A DNA stretch of 64,000 nt from Mycoplasma elephantis ATCC 51980 (GTDB taxonomy: Bacteria; Bacillota_I; Bacilli_A; Mycoplasmatales; Metamycoplasmataceae), in NCBI RefSeq assembly GCF_000687815.1, contig NZ_JHXU01000001.1, positions 56,308 through 120,307 of the forward strand, in the 5' to 3' direction. The notes under the pieces are model-generated. The model made no database searches, was not told the DNA's origin, and saw only the letters and a list, made by a program, of their open reading frames with translations. Made by a program: the position numbers and the translations under genes. Below are positions 11,096 to 21,216 of the stretch, one piece after another (position 1 is the first letter of the stretch; every line of letters begins with the position of its first letter).

Positions 11096-12193
11096 ATGAA
11101 TTTTAAAATTAAAAAAAATTTACTAGAAAAACATCTTAATATTGTCGGAAAAGCAATAGATGTAAATAATGTTATGATGCAATTTCGTGGAGTTTATATA
11201 AAAGTATATGAAAGAGAAATAGAATTAATTGGAACTGATGGAGAGCTTTCTATTAAAACTCGTATACCATTATCGAATGACCTGGAAATTTACGAACCTG
11301 GAGAAGTGTTGATTTATTATGATTTTTTTAAAAAATCAGTAACAAAAGTAAATGGTGAAATTACTATATTGAAAAATAATAATACAATCATATTAAATTC
11401 TGGTCAAACAAAATATGAATTAGCACTTCTTAAAAGTCAAGAATATCAAATGCCAATTTTTTCATTATCAGGGGAAAAAATTACATTAAATTATAGTGAG
11501 TTTAAAGAAGCTGTTAATAATGTTATTTTTGCGATAAATGAAAAGGATCCTAATCCAAGGTTTGCTTCAATTTCTTTTAATGCTAAAAACAATAAATTAG
11601 AATTTTTAGCATCGGATAAATATAGGTTTGCAAGACATTTTGTTAATATAGAACAAAATGCAGAATTTCAAAAAATAGTAAAAGCAAAAAATATTAAAAA
11701 GATGCTTATTGATGATGGGGGTAAAAAGGTAGATATTTATGCAAATGATATTGAATTTACGTTTGTTACAAAAGATACAATTATTGTTTCTAAAATAGTT
11801 GATACAATGTTTATTGATTATACAAAAACAATCCCAAATGAATTCATTTCAACAATAACTGTTGAAAAAAAAGACATTTCTGATTTAATTAGTAAAATAT
11901 TCTACAACTCAGATGATAAAAATAATAGGTTTACTCTAATTATTAAAAATGATAAATTAGTAGCTACTGGTAACGTCCAAGAAATGGCTAAAATGGAATC
12001 ATCTATTAGTCAATTTGTATTACAAGGTAAACCTTTAGAAATAGATTTTAATTTTAATTTTTTTAATGAAGCAATACAAGTTTTTGATAAAGAAATAGTA
12101 ATCTGTATAAGTAGTGATATTCAAAAAGTGTTAATTATTTCTAAATACTCTCCTAATACCCAACAACTTATTGCGCCTTTAAGAAGAGCTTAA
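11096..12193 (+). CDS. dnaN: DNA polymerase III beta sliding clamp
   Basis: Ring-forming processivity factor that tethers PolC to DNA. It is 365 aa, normal length, with the three-domain pattern: N-terminal MNFKIKKNLLEKHLNIVGKAI, a middle domain containing RFASISFNAK and LEFLASDKYRFA, and the C-terminal end VLIISKYSPNTQQLIAPLRRA that resembles the usual peptide-binding and MPMR tail. The start has a clear AAGGAG ribosome binding site. It is co-transcribed with dnaA and ends at a bidirectional terminator shared with asnA. Confidence 0.95.
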   Translation: MNFKIKKNLLEKHLNIVGKAIDVNNVMMQFRGVYIKVYEREIELIGTDGELSIKTRIPLSNDLEIYEPGEVLIYYDFFKKSVTKVNGEITILKNNNTIILNSGQTKYELALLKSQEYQMPIFSLSGEKITLNYSEFKEAVNNVIFAINEKDPNPRFASISFNAKNNKLEFLASDKYRFARHFVNIEQNAEFQKIVKAKNIKKMLIDDGGKKVDIYANDIEFTFVTKDTIIVSKIVDTMFIDYTKTIPNEFISTITVEKKDISDLISKIFYNSDDKNNRFTLIIKNDKLVATGNVQEMAKMESSISQFVLQGKPLEIDFNFNFFNEAIQVFDKEIVICISSDIQKVLIISKYSPNTQQLIAPLRRA

Positions 12194-12197
12194 TATA

Positions 12198-12222
12198 AAA
12201 AAACCACTTCTGTGGTTTTTTT
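12198..12222. terminator. Bidirectional terminator between dnaN and asnA
   Basis: AAAAAACCAC / GTGGTTTTTT with a 4-nt loop, T-tailed on both strands, between convergent dnaN and asnA. The right edge overlaps the asnA stop codon. Confidence 0.88.
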
Positions 12223-13201
12223 ATAACAATTCTATTCCTTCGTTCCTTCATTCTATAATTTTTTCTTCAGGTCAAAATGAGCATTGTACTTCACCAATAT
12301 GTTTCTTTTCTAATAAGAACATACAAAGCCTACTTTGTCCAATACCTCCCCCAATTGAGTAAGGTAATTGTTTATTAAAGATTGAAAAATGGTAAGGTGA
12401 TAATTTATCTTCCTCAATATTTAAGATATTTTGTTGATTTTTTAGTGTTTTGGAATCAACCCTGATACCCATTGAAGAAATTTCGAGAGGGTTATCATTT
12501 ACTTTATCATAGAAAATTAAATCTCCGTTTAATTTTCAGTCATCATAATCAAAAGCTCTATTTCCGTGAGGAATTCCATCACTTAAAGGATGACCTATTT
12601 GAGTAATAAAAACAGCTTTATGTGTTTTAACATATTCCTTTTCTCTTTCGAAGGGAGTTAATTTTGGATAAATGTCAGCAAGTTCTTGGCTTGTAATTAT
12701 TGTTAAGTCCTCAGGCAACTTATAGCCAAGTACATTATATTTTTTATTTATATAATCTTCAAGTTCTTTTATTACGGAATAAATTTTTTTAACTACTTTA
12801 TTTAAAAAGACTGTATTTCTATCTTTTTTATTTATATTAATTTCTCAATCTCATTGATCAACATAAAATGAATGTATATAATCTAAATCTTCTTCACGTC
12901 TAATGGCATTCATATCTGTATAAATACCTTCATACAAATTAATTTTATATTTTTGAAGAGCCACTCTTTTTCACTTAGCTAATGAATGTAAAATTTCGAA
13001 TTTATTATCAAATCCCTTAGCGGTAAAACGAACGGGTTTTTCACCATTTAAATAATCATTAATTTTTGTTACCGAATCCACAAATAAAGGAGCACTTGTC
13101 CTTATTAAATTTAATTTTTTAGCAAATAATTTTTGAAAATGTTTTCTAATTAAGTGAATTGCTTCTTGTGTTTGTTTTACATCTAATTTCGTTTTATACA
13201 T
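12221..13201 (-). CDS. asnA: Aspartate-ammonia ligase (asparagine synthetase A)
   Basis: ATP-dependent enzyme that makes asparagine from aspartate and ammonia; it shares the class II tRNA-synthetase fold. The 326-aa protein has the N-terminal [32 protein letters not shown], the conserved [15 protein letters not shown] segment, [30 protein letters not shown] and [17 protein letters not shown], all typical of AsnA. Length matches the E. coli protein (about 330 aa). It is convergent with dnaN and divergent from the PQ-loop gene. I found no obvious ammonia or aspartate importer beside it. Confidence 0.95.
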
Positions 13202-13314
13202 GATTTTCTTTCTATTTAATATTAAATTATAAAAGATTATTAGGTATACAATTCAATTAATTTAATTTAAAAGAGAAAAATACATTATCATATTAAGTAA
13301 TAAAAGGAGATAAT

Positions 13315-13998
13315 ATGGAAATTATAAACATTATAAATCAAGTAGTTGGATGATTAGCTGCAGTGATTACAGTTATTATTGGATTACCACAACTTATAAA
13401 ATTATTAAAAACAAAAAATTCATCAGGTATTAGTTTAATTTCTAATTGATTATTTTTTATTGGATTAATTTGTTGAACAACTTATGGTTCATTTGCATTC
13501 GAAAATGGTAAAAAATTATATCAAACAGCTGTACCCAATGCTTTAAGTACTATGGTTTATGGAATGATGTTATTCTTAGTTTATAAATATAGCAAAAATA
13601 TTAATTCAAAAAAAATAATTTTTATAGGTTCTTTGATTGCTTTATTAACTTTATTAAACACAATTTCTTTTACAATTGGTATGATTAAAACTGACTGAGG
13701 ATTTCAAAATCAAAACGCAAAATTAATATGTTCAATAATTACTGGCGCATTAACAACATTTGCCTTTACTCCACAAACTCTTCAAAGCATTATTTATAAA
13801 GATGTAAAAAATGTCTCAATTGGAATGATGCTCATCTTAGTTACTCTTAACTTATTATGAATAGTATTTTGGTCAACTATTTACAGTATAACGGTTCTAA
13901 TGTTTTTAATTTACCAAGTTATTTCTTTAGTATTATCTCTAACAATGTTAATTATTTGTTTAATTTACAAAAATAAAAATGAGACACAAGTAGCTTAA
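13315..13998 (+). CDS. PQ-loop membrane transporter (SWEET/SemiSWEET-like)
   Basis: A 227-aa protein made of about seven hydrophobic helices. Two PQ motifs are visible, GLPQLIKLLKTKNSSGIS in the first half and FTPQTLQSIIYKDVKNVS in the second, each in a 3-helix bundle. This duplicated layout is that of PQ-loop/MtN3 family transporters, whose members move sugars or amino acids. The substrate cannot be read from sequence. A strong AAAGGAGAT ribosome binding site sets the start. It reads through several TGA-Trp codons. Its stop codon overlaps that of the convergent gene at 13995, and its last codons form one arm of the shared terminator. Confidence 0.8.
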
Positions 13999-14014
13999 TG
14001 AGTCTCATTTTTAT
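13973..14014. terminator. Bidirectional terminator made from two coding ends
   Basis: Perfect 13-bp inverted repeat ATAAAAATGAGAC (13973-13985) / GTCTCATTTTTAT (14002-14014). The left arm is coding sequence of the PQ-loop gene, the right arm is coding sequence of the convergent gene, and both stop codons lie in the loop. Confidence 0.85.
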
Positions 14015-14615
14015 ATTCGATAAAATATTTGTATTTAGTATCTTCAAAATCAATTAAATCTGTTTTGAATGATATATTTGTGTATAAATTATTTTTATTA
14101 GATTGGATATATGAATGAATATAAGCAAAATAACTATATTCATGTTCTAATAGTTTGCTTAATAATAATTTAAAATTTGTTTCTTTTTTTATAAATCTAA
14201 ATGTTTTTATTAACATTGATTTAAATATAGTATTTTTCTTAAATTTTAATTTATTTTCTAAAACAAAAGAATAGTTATTTTGAGCAATTTTCTTTAAAAA
14301 ACATTGATATTTCTGTTTATTTGTTGGTACAAAAAAGTAGATATTTATTCCATATTCACCATTAATAAATAAAGGACACAATTCTCCTTTTAGCAAATCA
14401 CTATTATCAATAAAATTTGATGGGTATAATAATTTCAATTTAAAATAATCATCAGGTTTTAAAATAACGCTAAAATTTTGCGGAGTTAAATCATCTATTT
14501 CTCCCCGAAAAATATAATCTAGAAAGTCTCTTCCCAATGAATAAAACATTTTATTTTTTTCAATAATGTCAATTAAATAATTTAATGTGTTTTTATCGTT
14601 TCTACTAATAATCAT
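13995..14615 (-). CDS. Unidentified protein, faint LicD-like N terminus
   Basis: A 206-aa soluble-looking protein without signal peptide or membrane segment. I do not recognise it firmly. The stretch YSLGRDFLDYIFRGEIDD followed by LKPDDYFKL has the order of a LicD/nucleotidyltransferase core (start of the fold, acidic motif, then a DDYFKL-like element), but the GAVRHxGFIPWDDDID signature is not preserved, so catalysis is doubtful. The rest is rich in Phe, Tyr, Lys and Asn. No ribosome binding site is evident; a TATAAT lies about 16 nt before the start on the minus strand. It overlaps the PQ-loop gene tail to tail by 4 nt. Confidence 0.6.
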   Translation of the reverse strand: MIISRNDKNTLNYLIDIIEKNKMFYSLGRDFLDYIFRGEIDDLTPQNFSVILKPDDYFKLKLLYPSNFIDNSDLLKGELCPLFINGEYGINIYFFVPTNKQKYQCFLKKIAQNNYSFVLENKLKFKKNTIFKSMLIKTFRFIKKETNFKLLLSKLLEHEYSYFAYIHSYIQSNKNNLYTNISFKTDLIDFEDTKYKYFIEYKNETH

Positions 14616-14695
14616 ATTTATTTCTAAATTATAAATAATAATTTATAATAATAATAATTTATTTAATAGTAAAAATATATATTATAAGGAGAAAT

Positions 14696-16990
14696 ATGGC
14701 CAACAAAAAAGAATCATTTTTTGAAAGATTAGCCAAAAAAAATGTTGAACAAAAAGAAAAAGTTACATTAAAATCGAAAAAAGCAAGAATTGCAACATAT
14801 TCAATATTGGGTGCATTAGCTGTTTCTATTGGTGTTGGAATAGGAGTTCCAATTATTGTTTCAAGTACAAAGATTAATTATATTCCTAAAATAAATGATA
14901 CGGAAAAGGTCTTTGAATTTAAAACACCAGATAAAACTATAAATGTTCCGCTTTCTGAAATAAAAAAATTTCTTGATGACCCAATTAAAAAAACTGAAGC
15001 ACAAACACAAGAAGCTTTTTTTACTGAAGTAATTTATAAGTTATATAACGAAGAATATGAAGATTCACTAAAATATGAATATTTAATAAATAAAACAAAA
15101 AACAAAGGTGAAGAAGACACGAATAATATTCATTTAAGTTCTCTTGATGAAATAAGGACAACAAACAAAAATACATTATTAGATTATAAAAATCTATATC
15201 AAAAAAATTTTGGTTTGGAAAAATGAGAAACTGAATTCGTTAAATTTCTTTCTAATCAATACAATGGTGCCAAAACTATAGAAGAAGCGCTTGAAACATT
15301 GGTTTTAAAAACAATAACACCAGATGCATTACGTCGTTTTTCATTAATTAAAAATGACACTTTTAAAAAAGAAGATTGAGATAGAAGAGCGCCACGTGAC
15401 ATAAAAGAACTAGAAATAGTAGATGGAGAAGTAAGAGAAAAACAAGATGGTAAAATAATTTATAAATTCAATGACTATATTTTTAGGGACAAATTATTAA
15501 TCAAAGTTAGCGATATAAACTCTCCAAAAACAAATGAAAATACTTTAATTAAATATGTAAATAATGATCCAAATAATAGGGTTGAAAAAATACAAGTTCT
15601 TTTAAATGATAGTTTTTCATTAGATCCGAATAAAAGGAGCGCCTTAAATATAATAAATGAATATTCAAAGCAAAGGGACATTCTTCAAATTACACAAGCT
15701 AAAATTTTAGGCATAGCTAATTTAGACAATTCTTTTGAAAATTGAACTATTAATAAACAAGAACTTATTAATCTTTTTTCACATTCAGCCATCAGAGGAC
15801 TTCAAAAGAATTATAAAATGTTAGAAAAAGAAGAAAATGGATTATTCAAACCAGATAATGAAGGGTGTTTGGTTTTTGAACATCTAAATATTGATTTATT
15901 CTTACAATTCTTTAATAATGTTAATTTAATAACTCCTAGTGATGAAGAGAAAATTTTAAATAAAACCTTAAAAGCTTATTTACCAAAATTTATTACCAAG
16001 CTTGATGGAAATTTAGGAACTAAAGATGTTCAAAATATCAATGAAGTTTCAAGTTCATTATCTAATGAAGAATTATTAACTTTATTAAATGGCGACTTAA
16101 AAATTGCAAATGAAACAATTGAATATAATGGTTCAATTTTGAGTAAAATTTTCGAAAAATTAAAAGTAAAAATTAATGAATTATTTAAAAAGAACACTGA
16201 AGAGGTAAGAAACTATCAAAATATTAAGCAAAAATATGATAGCGAAAAAACCAAACCCGCTAATGAAAGAACGATTACAGTAAATAAACTTGTTGAGGCT
16301 TACAACAAAGCTTTAGAGAGCGTTATTAATTCATTAAGTGATGAAGAAATGAAGAAAGAATTTGGTTCTATTTTTCGTGAAGAATTTTATGGAATAAGTA
16401 ATGAAAACGTAAGAATGTTTTATGCCTACAAAAAAAATGACAAGGTATTTTATGTTGTTCCAACAACAGATGGTATTTCATTAATTAGTTATAAAACTAT
16501 TTCAAATACAAATGATGAGATATTTAAATCTATTATTTTTGATATGAATAAAACTTTATATGGGGAAGAATTAGTTAATAATTATCAAGAAGAAATTAAA
16601 AAATGAAAAAGTTCTAGCCAAAATATAGATAGAGTGTTCTTATTAAAATATTTAAAAAATGAAGATTTTGATGATATTAAAAATAAATTAATAAAAGATG
16701 GAAAAGTATCAAAAGAATTAATTGAAAAACATATTTCTAAAGAAACATTAGAAAAAAGCTTGAAAAATAAAATAAAAGAACAAAATTCAAATTTAAATAT
16801 TTCCACAATTAATAAAATTAAAGAACATATTGAAAAAATTTCTAAAAATAAAGAAAGAGATGATTTTATTGTTTCTGGTGATTTATCAAAAATAAAATTA
16901 ATGGGACATGATGGCAATTGTGTTCTAGAAGATTCGGTTAACGGAATTATTAATTTATTAATTAAGAAAATATTTAAAGGAGGTGAATAA
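14696..16990 (+). CDS. P80-like membrane protein of the HinT locus
   Basis: A 764-aa protein with a charged cytoplasmic N terminus (about 1-33), one hydrophobic segment (about 34-56: ATYSILGALAVSIGVGIGVP) and a large, mostly helical, Lys/Asn/Glu-rich outer part. There is no lipobox cysteine. It is followed at once by a P60-like lipoprotein and hinT, an arrangement described in Mycoplasma hominis, where P80 and P60 form a surface complex that binds HinT; the assignment rests mainly on this gene order. The start follows AAGGAGAA. Its stop overlaps the ATG of the next gene (TAATG), so translation is probably coupled. Confidence 0.75.
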
Positions 16991-18225
16991 TGCTAAAGAA
17001 AAAAATATTATCTTTTGTTTCATTGTTTGCTTTGCCTTTTATCGCCATTTCTTGCGGTAAAAATGTTAACACATCAGAAAGAAATGAGCAAATTGAACAA
17101 TTTACAAAACACGCAGCCTCAATTAAAGAAGAATTAGAAAATGATAAATTATTAGAAAGTTTGTATAATTGCGAAAATCTTGATGGTGAATTTGACAAAC
17201 CAGATTCTGATTTTTATAAAAATTCATACGATGTATTTAAAATTTATGCAGCCTTAAAACTTCAAGAAAATGAATTATATTTTAAAACAAAAGATCATGA
17301 GTGAAAAATATATAGTGGTAGCTCATTATTGATTAATGAAGTTCCTAATGAAAATATTTTTAAAAAATATTTTAAACAAAAAGAAACAAAACTAGCTTAT
17401 GAAATTAAAAAAATGCTTATTGTATTTAAATATTTAACTGATCAAAATGAAGATAATTTGAAAAAAGGTAATAACATTGCTGTTTTAGACAATATGATAG
17501 ATAAGACACAATATAATCTTATTAATTATGTTCTTCAATCAAAACCTGCATATAAATGACATATAGAGTCTAATCAAAATTCTAATTTCTTTTCACAAGG
17601 TTCAATGGTTTTATCATCATGACAAGATTATCTCAATATAGCAATGGATGAAAAGTACTATTCTAAAAAACAAAGAAAAGAAATTGCGCTTGGAATAGTG
17701 TCTGATAAACCAAACGAGTTTTCAGAAACAAAACTTAATGGATATGATGGTTTAATTAAAAATGCTGCAGATGGTTATGGTGATTTATCTTCTTTATTTG
17801 TTAAAGAAAATTTTAATGAAGGAAGAATAGTTAAAAATTATGGATTTTTTGATACTAAAACAAAGACATTAATCACTCCGGATGAACTTAAAAAACAACC
17901 TATTCTATCATGAAAAGAAGATGGAACAAATATGTCTATAACATACCTTCATGTAGTTGTGCCTAATTTTATTTTTGATTCAAAATTAGATAATAAAATA
18001 AAAGGTTATATATCTTTTTCAAAAAATAAAGGTCCTTCTAGAACATCAGAGAAAAATTATTTTACCGGTAAAACAAATGAATTAATATTGTCTTTTGCCG
18101 CAACAGATTCTACGTTATTTGCGACTGCTCAAAAATACTACGAGAATTTAGGTTATAAACTTACTCCGGTTCAAACAGATATTCAAGATGCGTTAAAAAA
18201 TACAAAAGAAAAGCAAAATGGATAA
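16990..18225 (+). CDS. P60-like surface lipoprotein of the HinT locus
   Basis: A 411-aa lipoprotein. The signal peptide MLKKKILSFVSLFALPFIAIS ends in a lipobox with Cys as the acylated residue (AISC), so the mature protein should be anchored to the outer face of the membrane. The mature part has no recognised catalytic motif. It sits between P80-like and hinT with overlaps on both sides (TAATG at its start; 8 nt with hinT at its end), which suggests one transcript and a common complex. An AAAGGAGGT ribosome binding site lies inside the end of the preceding gene. Function in the family is not established beyond binding P80 and HinT. Confidence 0.78.
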
Positions 18226-18535
18226 GACTATTTTTACAAAAATAATTGAAAAAGAAATACCTTCAAAAATATATTTTGAAGATCAAGAAATTATAGTTAT
18301 TTGAGATATTGATCAAAAAGTTGAAGGTCATTTATTATCTATATATAAAGAGCCTTATCCTAATTTAAAAAAGATGCCAGATGAGAAGATAAGAAATTAT
18401 TTTAGTAAAACAAATAAAATTGCTCTTAAATTTATTAAGGAGCATAATTTTACTGATTATAAATTAGTGATAAATAACGGTGAAAAAGCTGGTCAAGAGG
18501 TGATGCATTCACACATTCATATATTTCCTTATTAA
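18218..18535 (+). CDS. hinT: Histidine triad nucleotide-binding protein
   Basis: A 105-aa HIT-family protein. These enzymes hydrolyse adenosine 5'-phosphoramidates and acyl-adenylates. The N terminus DKTIFTKIIEKEIPSKIYFE fits the HIT start pattern, and the C terminus has the triad HSHIHIF (His-x-His-x-His), preceded by NNGEKAGQEVMHSH. It overlaps the P60-like gene by 8 nt, with ATG inside the last codons of that gene. Being encoded with P80/P60 suggests that it works at the inner face of the membrane with them. It lacks the extra C-terminal residues of longer HinT proteins. Confidence 0.92.
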
Positions 18536-18544
18536 ATGTATGTG

Positions 18545-18553
18545 TGATAAAAT
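18545..18553 (+). promoter_or_regulatory. cdsA extended -10 box, 6 nt from the start codon
   Basis: TGATAAAAT (extended -10: TG, one base, TAAAAT) ends 6 nt before the cdsA ATG. No Shine-Dalgarno sequence lies in the 24-bp gap after hinT. This again suggests a leaderless mRNA. Confidence 0.5.
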
Positions 18554-18559
18554 TTTATT

Positions 18560-19561
18560 ATGAATTTTTTAAAAAATAGACTTTTACCAGGAATTATATT
18601 TGGATTGGTTTTAATATTTTTGTTGGCATTAGGAATAGTTTTTAGTTCAAAAACAAATCTGACTGGTTTTGTGTTTAGAATAATATATTTATTTGTAATA
18701 TGTTCATTTTTTGTTATTTGTTTATATGAATTATGCATAGCGTTTAAATTAAATTATTCTTATATTGTGTTATTTTTTTGTTTAAATGTTCTAGCTTTTG
18801 TTATTCCATTTAATGGGTCACATTTTTTTGTTTTTGAAAAAGAATATAGTGAAACATTTTTGGTAAATAAGATTTCGATGAGCAATAATTTTGTTAAATT
18901 TGTTACTGAAATATTTTTAGGTTGACAACTATATGCCTTATTACTTATCGACTATGTTATTTGTGTTTCATTTTTCTATATAAATACTAAAAAAACTAAT
19001 AAGTATTTTAATATATCCAAATTATTCTATGATGGTGTTATTTTTATTTTGACATTATTAATAATAATATGTAGTTTACGTTTTATATATTTTTCAATTG
19101 TGTTTGATTATCGTTATTTAGTATTAGGGTTTCTTGTTGCTGTATTTAGTGATACTTCCGGTTTTTTTGGGGGTAGGTTTTTTGGTAAAAAATGAATAAG
19201 CAAACCATATGTACCAAATATTTCGCCAAACAAAACATGGGAAGGAGCCATTTTTCAATTTTTGGGTGGTTTTATTATAACTGTTGCTATTTGTTTTAGT
19301 TTTCCTCTTTTCAACAACGTTTCAAATTCAAACAATTTATTAAAATTCAAAATTCAAGAACATGTTAGTTTGTTTGTGTCTTTTATTTTATTACCTATTA
19401 TGGTTATTGTTGGTGATTTGTATTTTTCGTTAATAAAAAGATTGGCTCAAATTAAAGATTTTTCCAAGATTTTAAGATCGCATGGTGGTTTTTTAGATAG
19501 ATATGATAGTGTATCATTTGGTTTCTTTACAATAAATCTTTTAATGATTTTAATGGTATAA
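18560..19561 (+). CDS. cdsA: Phosphatidate cytidylyltransferase
   Basis: Integral membrane enzyme that makes CDP-diacylglycerol from phosphatidic acid and CTP for phospholipid synthesis. The 333-aa protein has about eight hydrophobic helices. The family signature is complete near the C terminus: SLIKRLAQIKDFSKILRSHG followed by GFLDRYDS, and SPNKTWEGA lies earlier. The length is somewhat above the usual 270-310 aa because of a longer helical middle part. The TTATT just before ATG is not a ribosome binding site, which fits the leaderless promoter noted separately. It ends in a strong terminator shared with azoR. Confidence 0.94.
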
Positions 19562-19595
19562 AAAAAGATGCTTAAAATGTTTCAGCATCTTTTTT
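19561..19595. terminator. Bidirectional terminator between cdsA and azoR
   Basis: Perfect 12-bp inverted repeat AAAAAAGATGCT (19561-19572) / AGCATCTTTTTT (19584-19595) with an 11-nt loop. The right arm is the last coding stretch of azoR; the azoR stop codon spans the left arm-loop junction. Confidence 0.88.
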
Positions 19596-20147
19596 TACAA
19601 GTTCGTTAAAGTTCAAGTTTTTAATATTAAAGTCAGTTAATTTTGCCCCATAAAAATTAATGGTTCCATGAATTTTGGTTCCTAAAAATTTAAAAAAGTT
19701 AGTTAAATATTTAGAAATGTCTGCTCATTCATATCAATCAACGGGCGCTCCTTGTGACGTTATTATTTCAACAGTAAGGTTTTCTAATAATCCCTTAGAT
19801 TTATTTTTGCCAGCATATTTATATGTAAATGTTTTATTTGCTTGAGCAATCATATCGATATAAATTTTTAATGTTGCAGGAATATTAAAATTATACATTG
19901 GTGCCGCTACAACTAACTTATCAATTTCTTTTAGTTGATTAATATACGAATCCGCTTTTTGGTTAAAATAACTAATAGAGTTTTTATTTGTTATCGCAAT
20001 TAAATCCTCATTATTCAAATCCAATCAATAAATTTCATCTTTTGGATTTTTTTCTTCGTATTTTTTTTCAAAAGCTTTTAAAAGTTGCGTAGATACAGAA
20101 TTGTCATCATTTGCAATTGATGATTTTATAAATAAAATTTTTTTCAT
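19572..20147 (-). CDS. azoR: FMN-dependent NADH-azoreductase / quinone reductase
   Basis: A 191-aa flavodoxin-fold oxidoreductase of the AcpD/AzoR family, which reduces azo dyes and, more likely physiologically, quinones with NADH. Visible features: N-terminal MKKILFIKSSIANDDNSVS (phosphate-binding loop of FMN), AAPMYNFNIPATLKIYID (the family hallmark PMYNFxIPxxLKxxxD) and the TSQG-APVD segment that contacts flavin. It is preceded by AAGGAGAAAC. It stands alone on the minus strand, divergent from pfkA. The precise substrate is not evident. Confidence 0.88.
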
Positions 20148-20176
20148 GTTTCTCCTTAATTTATTATTACTTATAT

Positions 20177-20182
20177 TATAAT
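20177..20182 (+). promoter_or_regulatory. pfkA -10 box
   Basis: TATAAT lies 27 nt upstream of the pfkA ATG, in the 62-bp gap between divergent azoR and pfkA, leaving a short leader that contains GAAAGAGG. Confidence 0.45.
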
Positions 20183-20209
20183 TAATAAAGCAAATTTGAA
20201 AGAGGTAAT

Positions 20210-21187
20210 ATGAAAAAAATAGCCGTTTTAACTTCTGGTGGAGATGCTCCCGGAATGAATAATGCCATTTACGGCATTACACAAGAAGCTAAAAAACACA
20301 ATATTGAAGTATGTTTTGTAAAAAATGGATTTAAGGGGCTTGTAGAAGATGAAATAACAACATCTTTACAAGAAAATATTCACAATTATGTTTCAAGAGG
20401 TGGAACATGTATTTATACAGCAAGATATCCAGAATTTAAAGAACCTGCTGTTCGTGAAAAGGCTGTAAAATTATTAAAGAAAAAAGGAATAGAGGCAGTT
20501 GTTGTTATTGGTGGAGATGGAAGTTACCAAGGGGCGCAAAGATTGCATGAATTAGGTATTAAAGCAATTGGTTTACCTGGAACTATTGATAACGATATAG
20601 CTTCTAGCGCTGAATCAATTGGTTATGATACAGCCTTAAATAATATAGTTGACGCCATAAATAAAGTTCGTGATACAAGCGAATCTCACGATAGATGTAT
20701 ATTTGTTGAAGTCATGGGTAATCACAATGGTGAATTGGCGCTTTATTCTGGTCTTGCAACTGGTGCTGAAATTATTATTACAAATGAATATACTTTAACA
20801 ACAGATGAAATAGCCAAATTAGTTAATGAAGAATTTAAAAAACCAAACAAACACTCAGTAATAATCGTTGTATCTGAAAAAATTTATCCAGATTTAAACA
20901 AACTAGCTAAAGAAGTGGGTGAAAAATCAGGTCATAATACAAGAAGTATGGTTTTAGCATATATCCAAAGAGGTGGTTCACCATCTGCTCGTGATAGAAT
21001 TAATGCAGCTTTACTTGGTATAAAAGCGGTTAATTTATTAGTTCAAGGTGAAAGTGGAATAGTATTAGGTTACTCATCAAGAGAAATTATAAAAACCCCT
21101 ATTTTAAAAGCATTAAAATTAGAAAAAACAACTATAGAAGAAAGAACAAAGTTGGCGGACCATTTTAATAAATTATCAAGAGCATAA
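20210..21187 (+). CDS. pfkA: 6-phosphofructokinase
   Basis: ATP-dependent enzyme that phosphorylates fructose-6-phosphate to fructose-1,6-bisphosphate, the committed step of glycolysis. At 325 aa it has the normal bacterial length. Motifs: LTSGGDAPGMNN at the N terminus (ATP site), VVIGGDGSYQGA (ATP and magnesium), GLPGTIDNDI (catalytic TIDND) and VEVMGNHNGELA (substrate site; the usual MGRxxG reads MGNHNG here), then the SMVLAYIQRGGSPSARDR segment. It is transcribed alone and ends at a terminator shared with tpx. Product feeds fba at 8.3 kb. Confidence 0.97.
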   Translation: MKKIAVLTSGGDAPGMNNAIYGITQEAKKHNIEVCFVKNGFKGLVEDEITTSLQENIHNYVSRGGTCIYTARYPEFKEPAVREKAVKLLKKKGIEAVVVIGGDGSYQGAQRLHELGIKAIGLPGTIDNDIASSAESIGYDTALNNIVDAINKVRDTSESHDRCIFVEVMGNHNGELALYSGLATGAEIIITNEYTLTTDEIAKLVNEEFKKPNKHSVIIVVSEKIYPDLNKLAKEVGEKSGHNTRSMVLAYIQRGGSPSARDRINAALLGIKAVNLLVQGESGIVLGYSSREIIKTPILKALKLEKTTIEERTKLADHFNKLSRA

Positions 21188-21216
21188 ATAAAAATTGCGT
21201 TACGCAATTTTTATTT
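21186..21216. terminator. Bidirectional terminator between pfkA and tpx
   Basis: Nearly perfect palindrome: AAATAAAAATTGCGT (21186-21200), one T, then ACGCAATTTTTATTT (21202-21216). It works in both directions and spans the tpx stop codon and the last bases of the pfkA stop. Confidence 0.85.
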
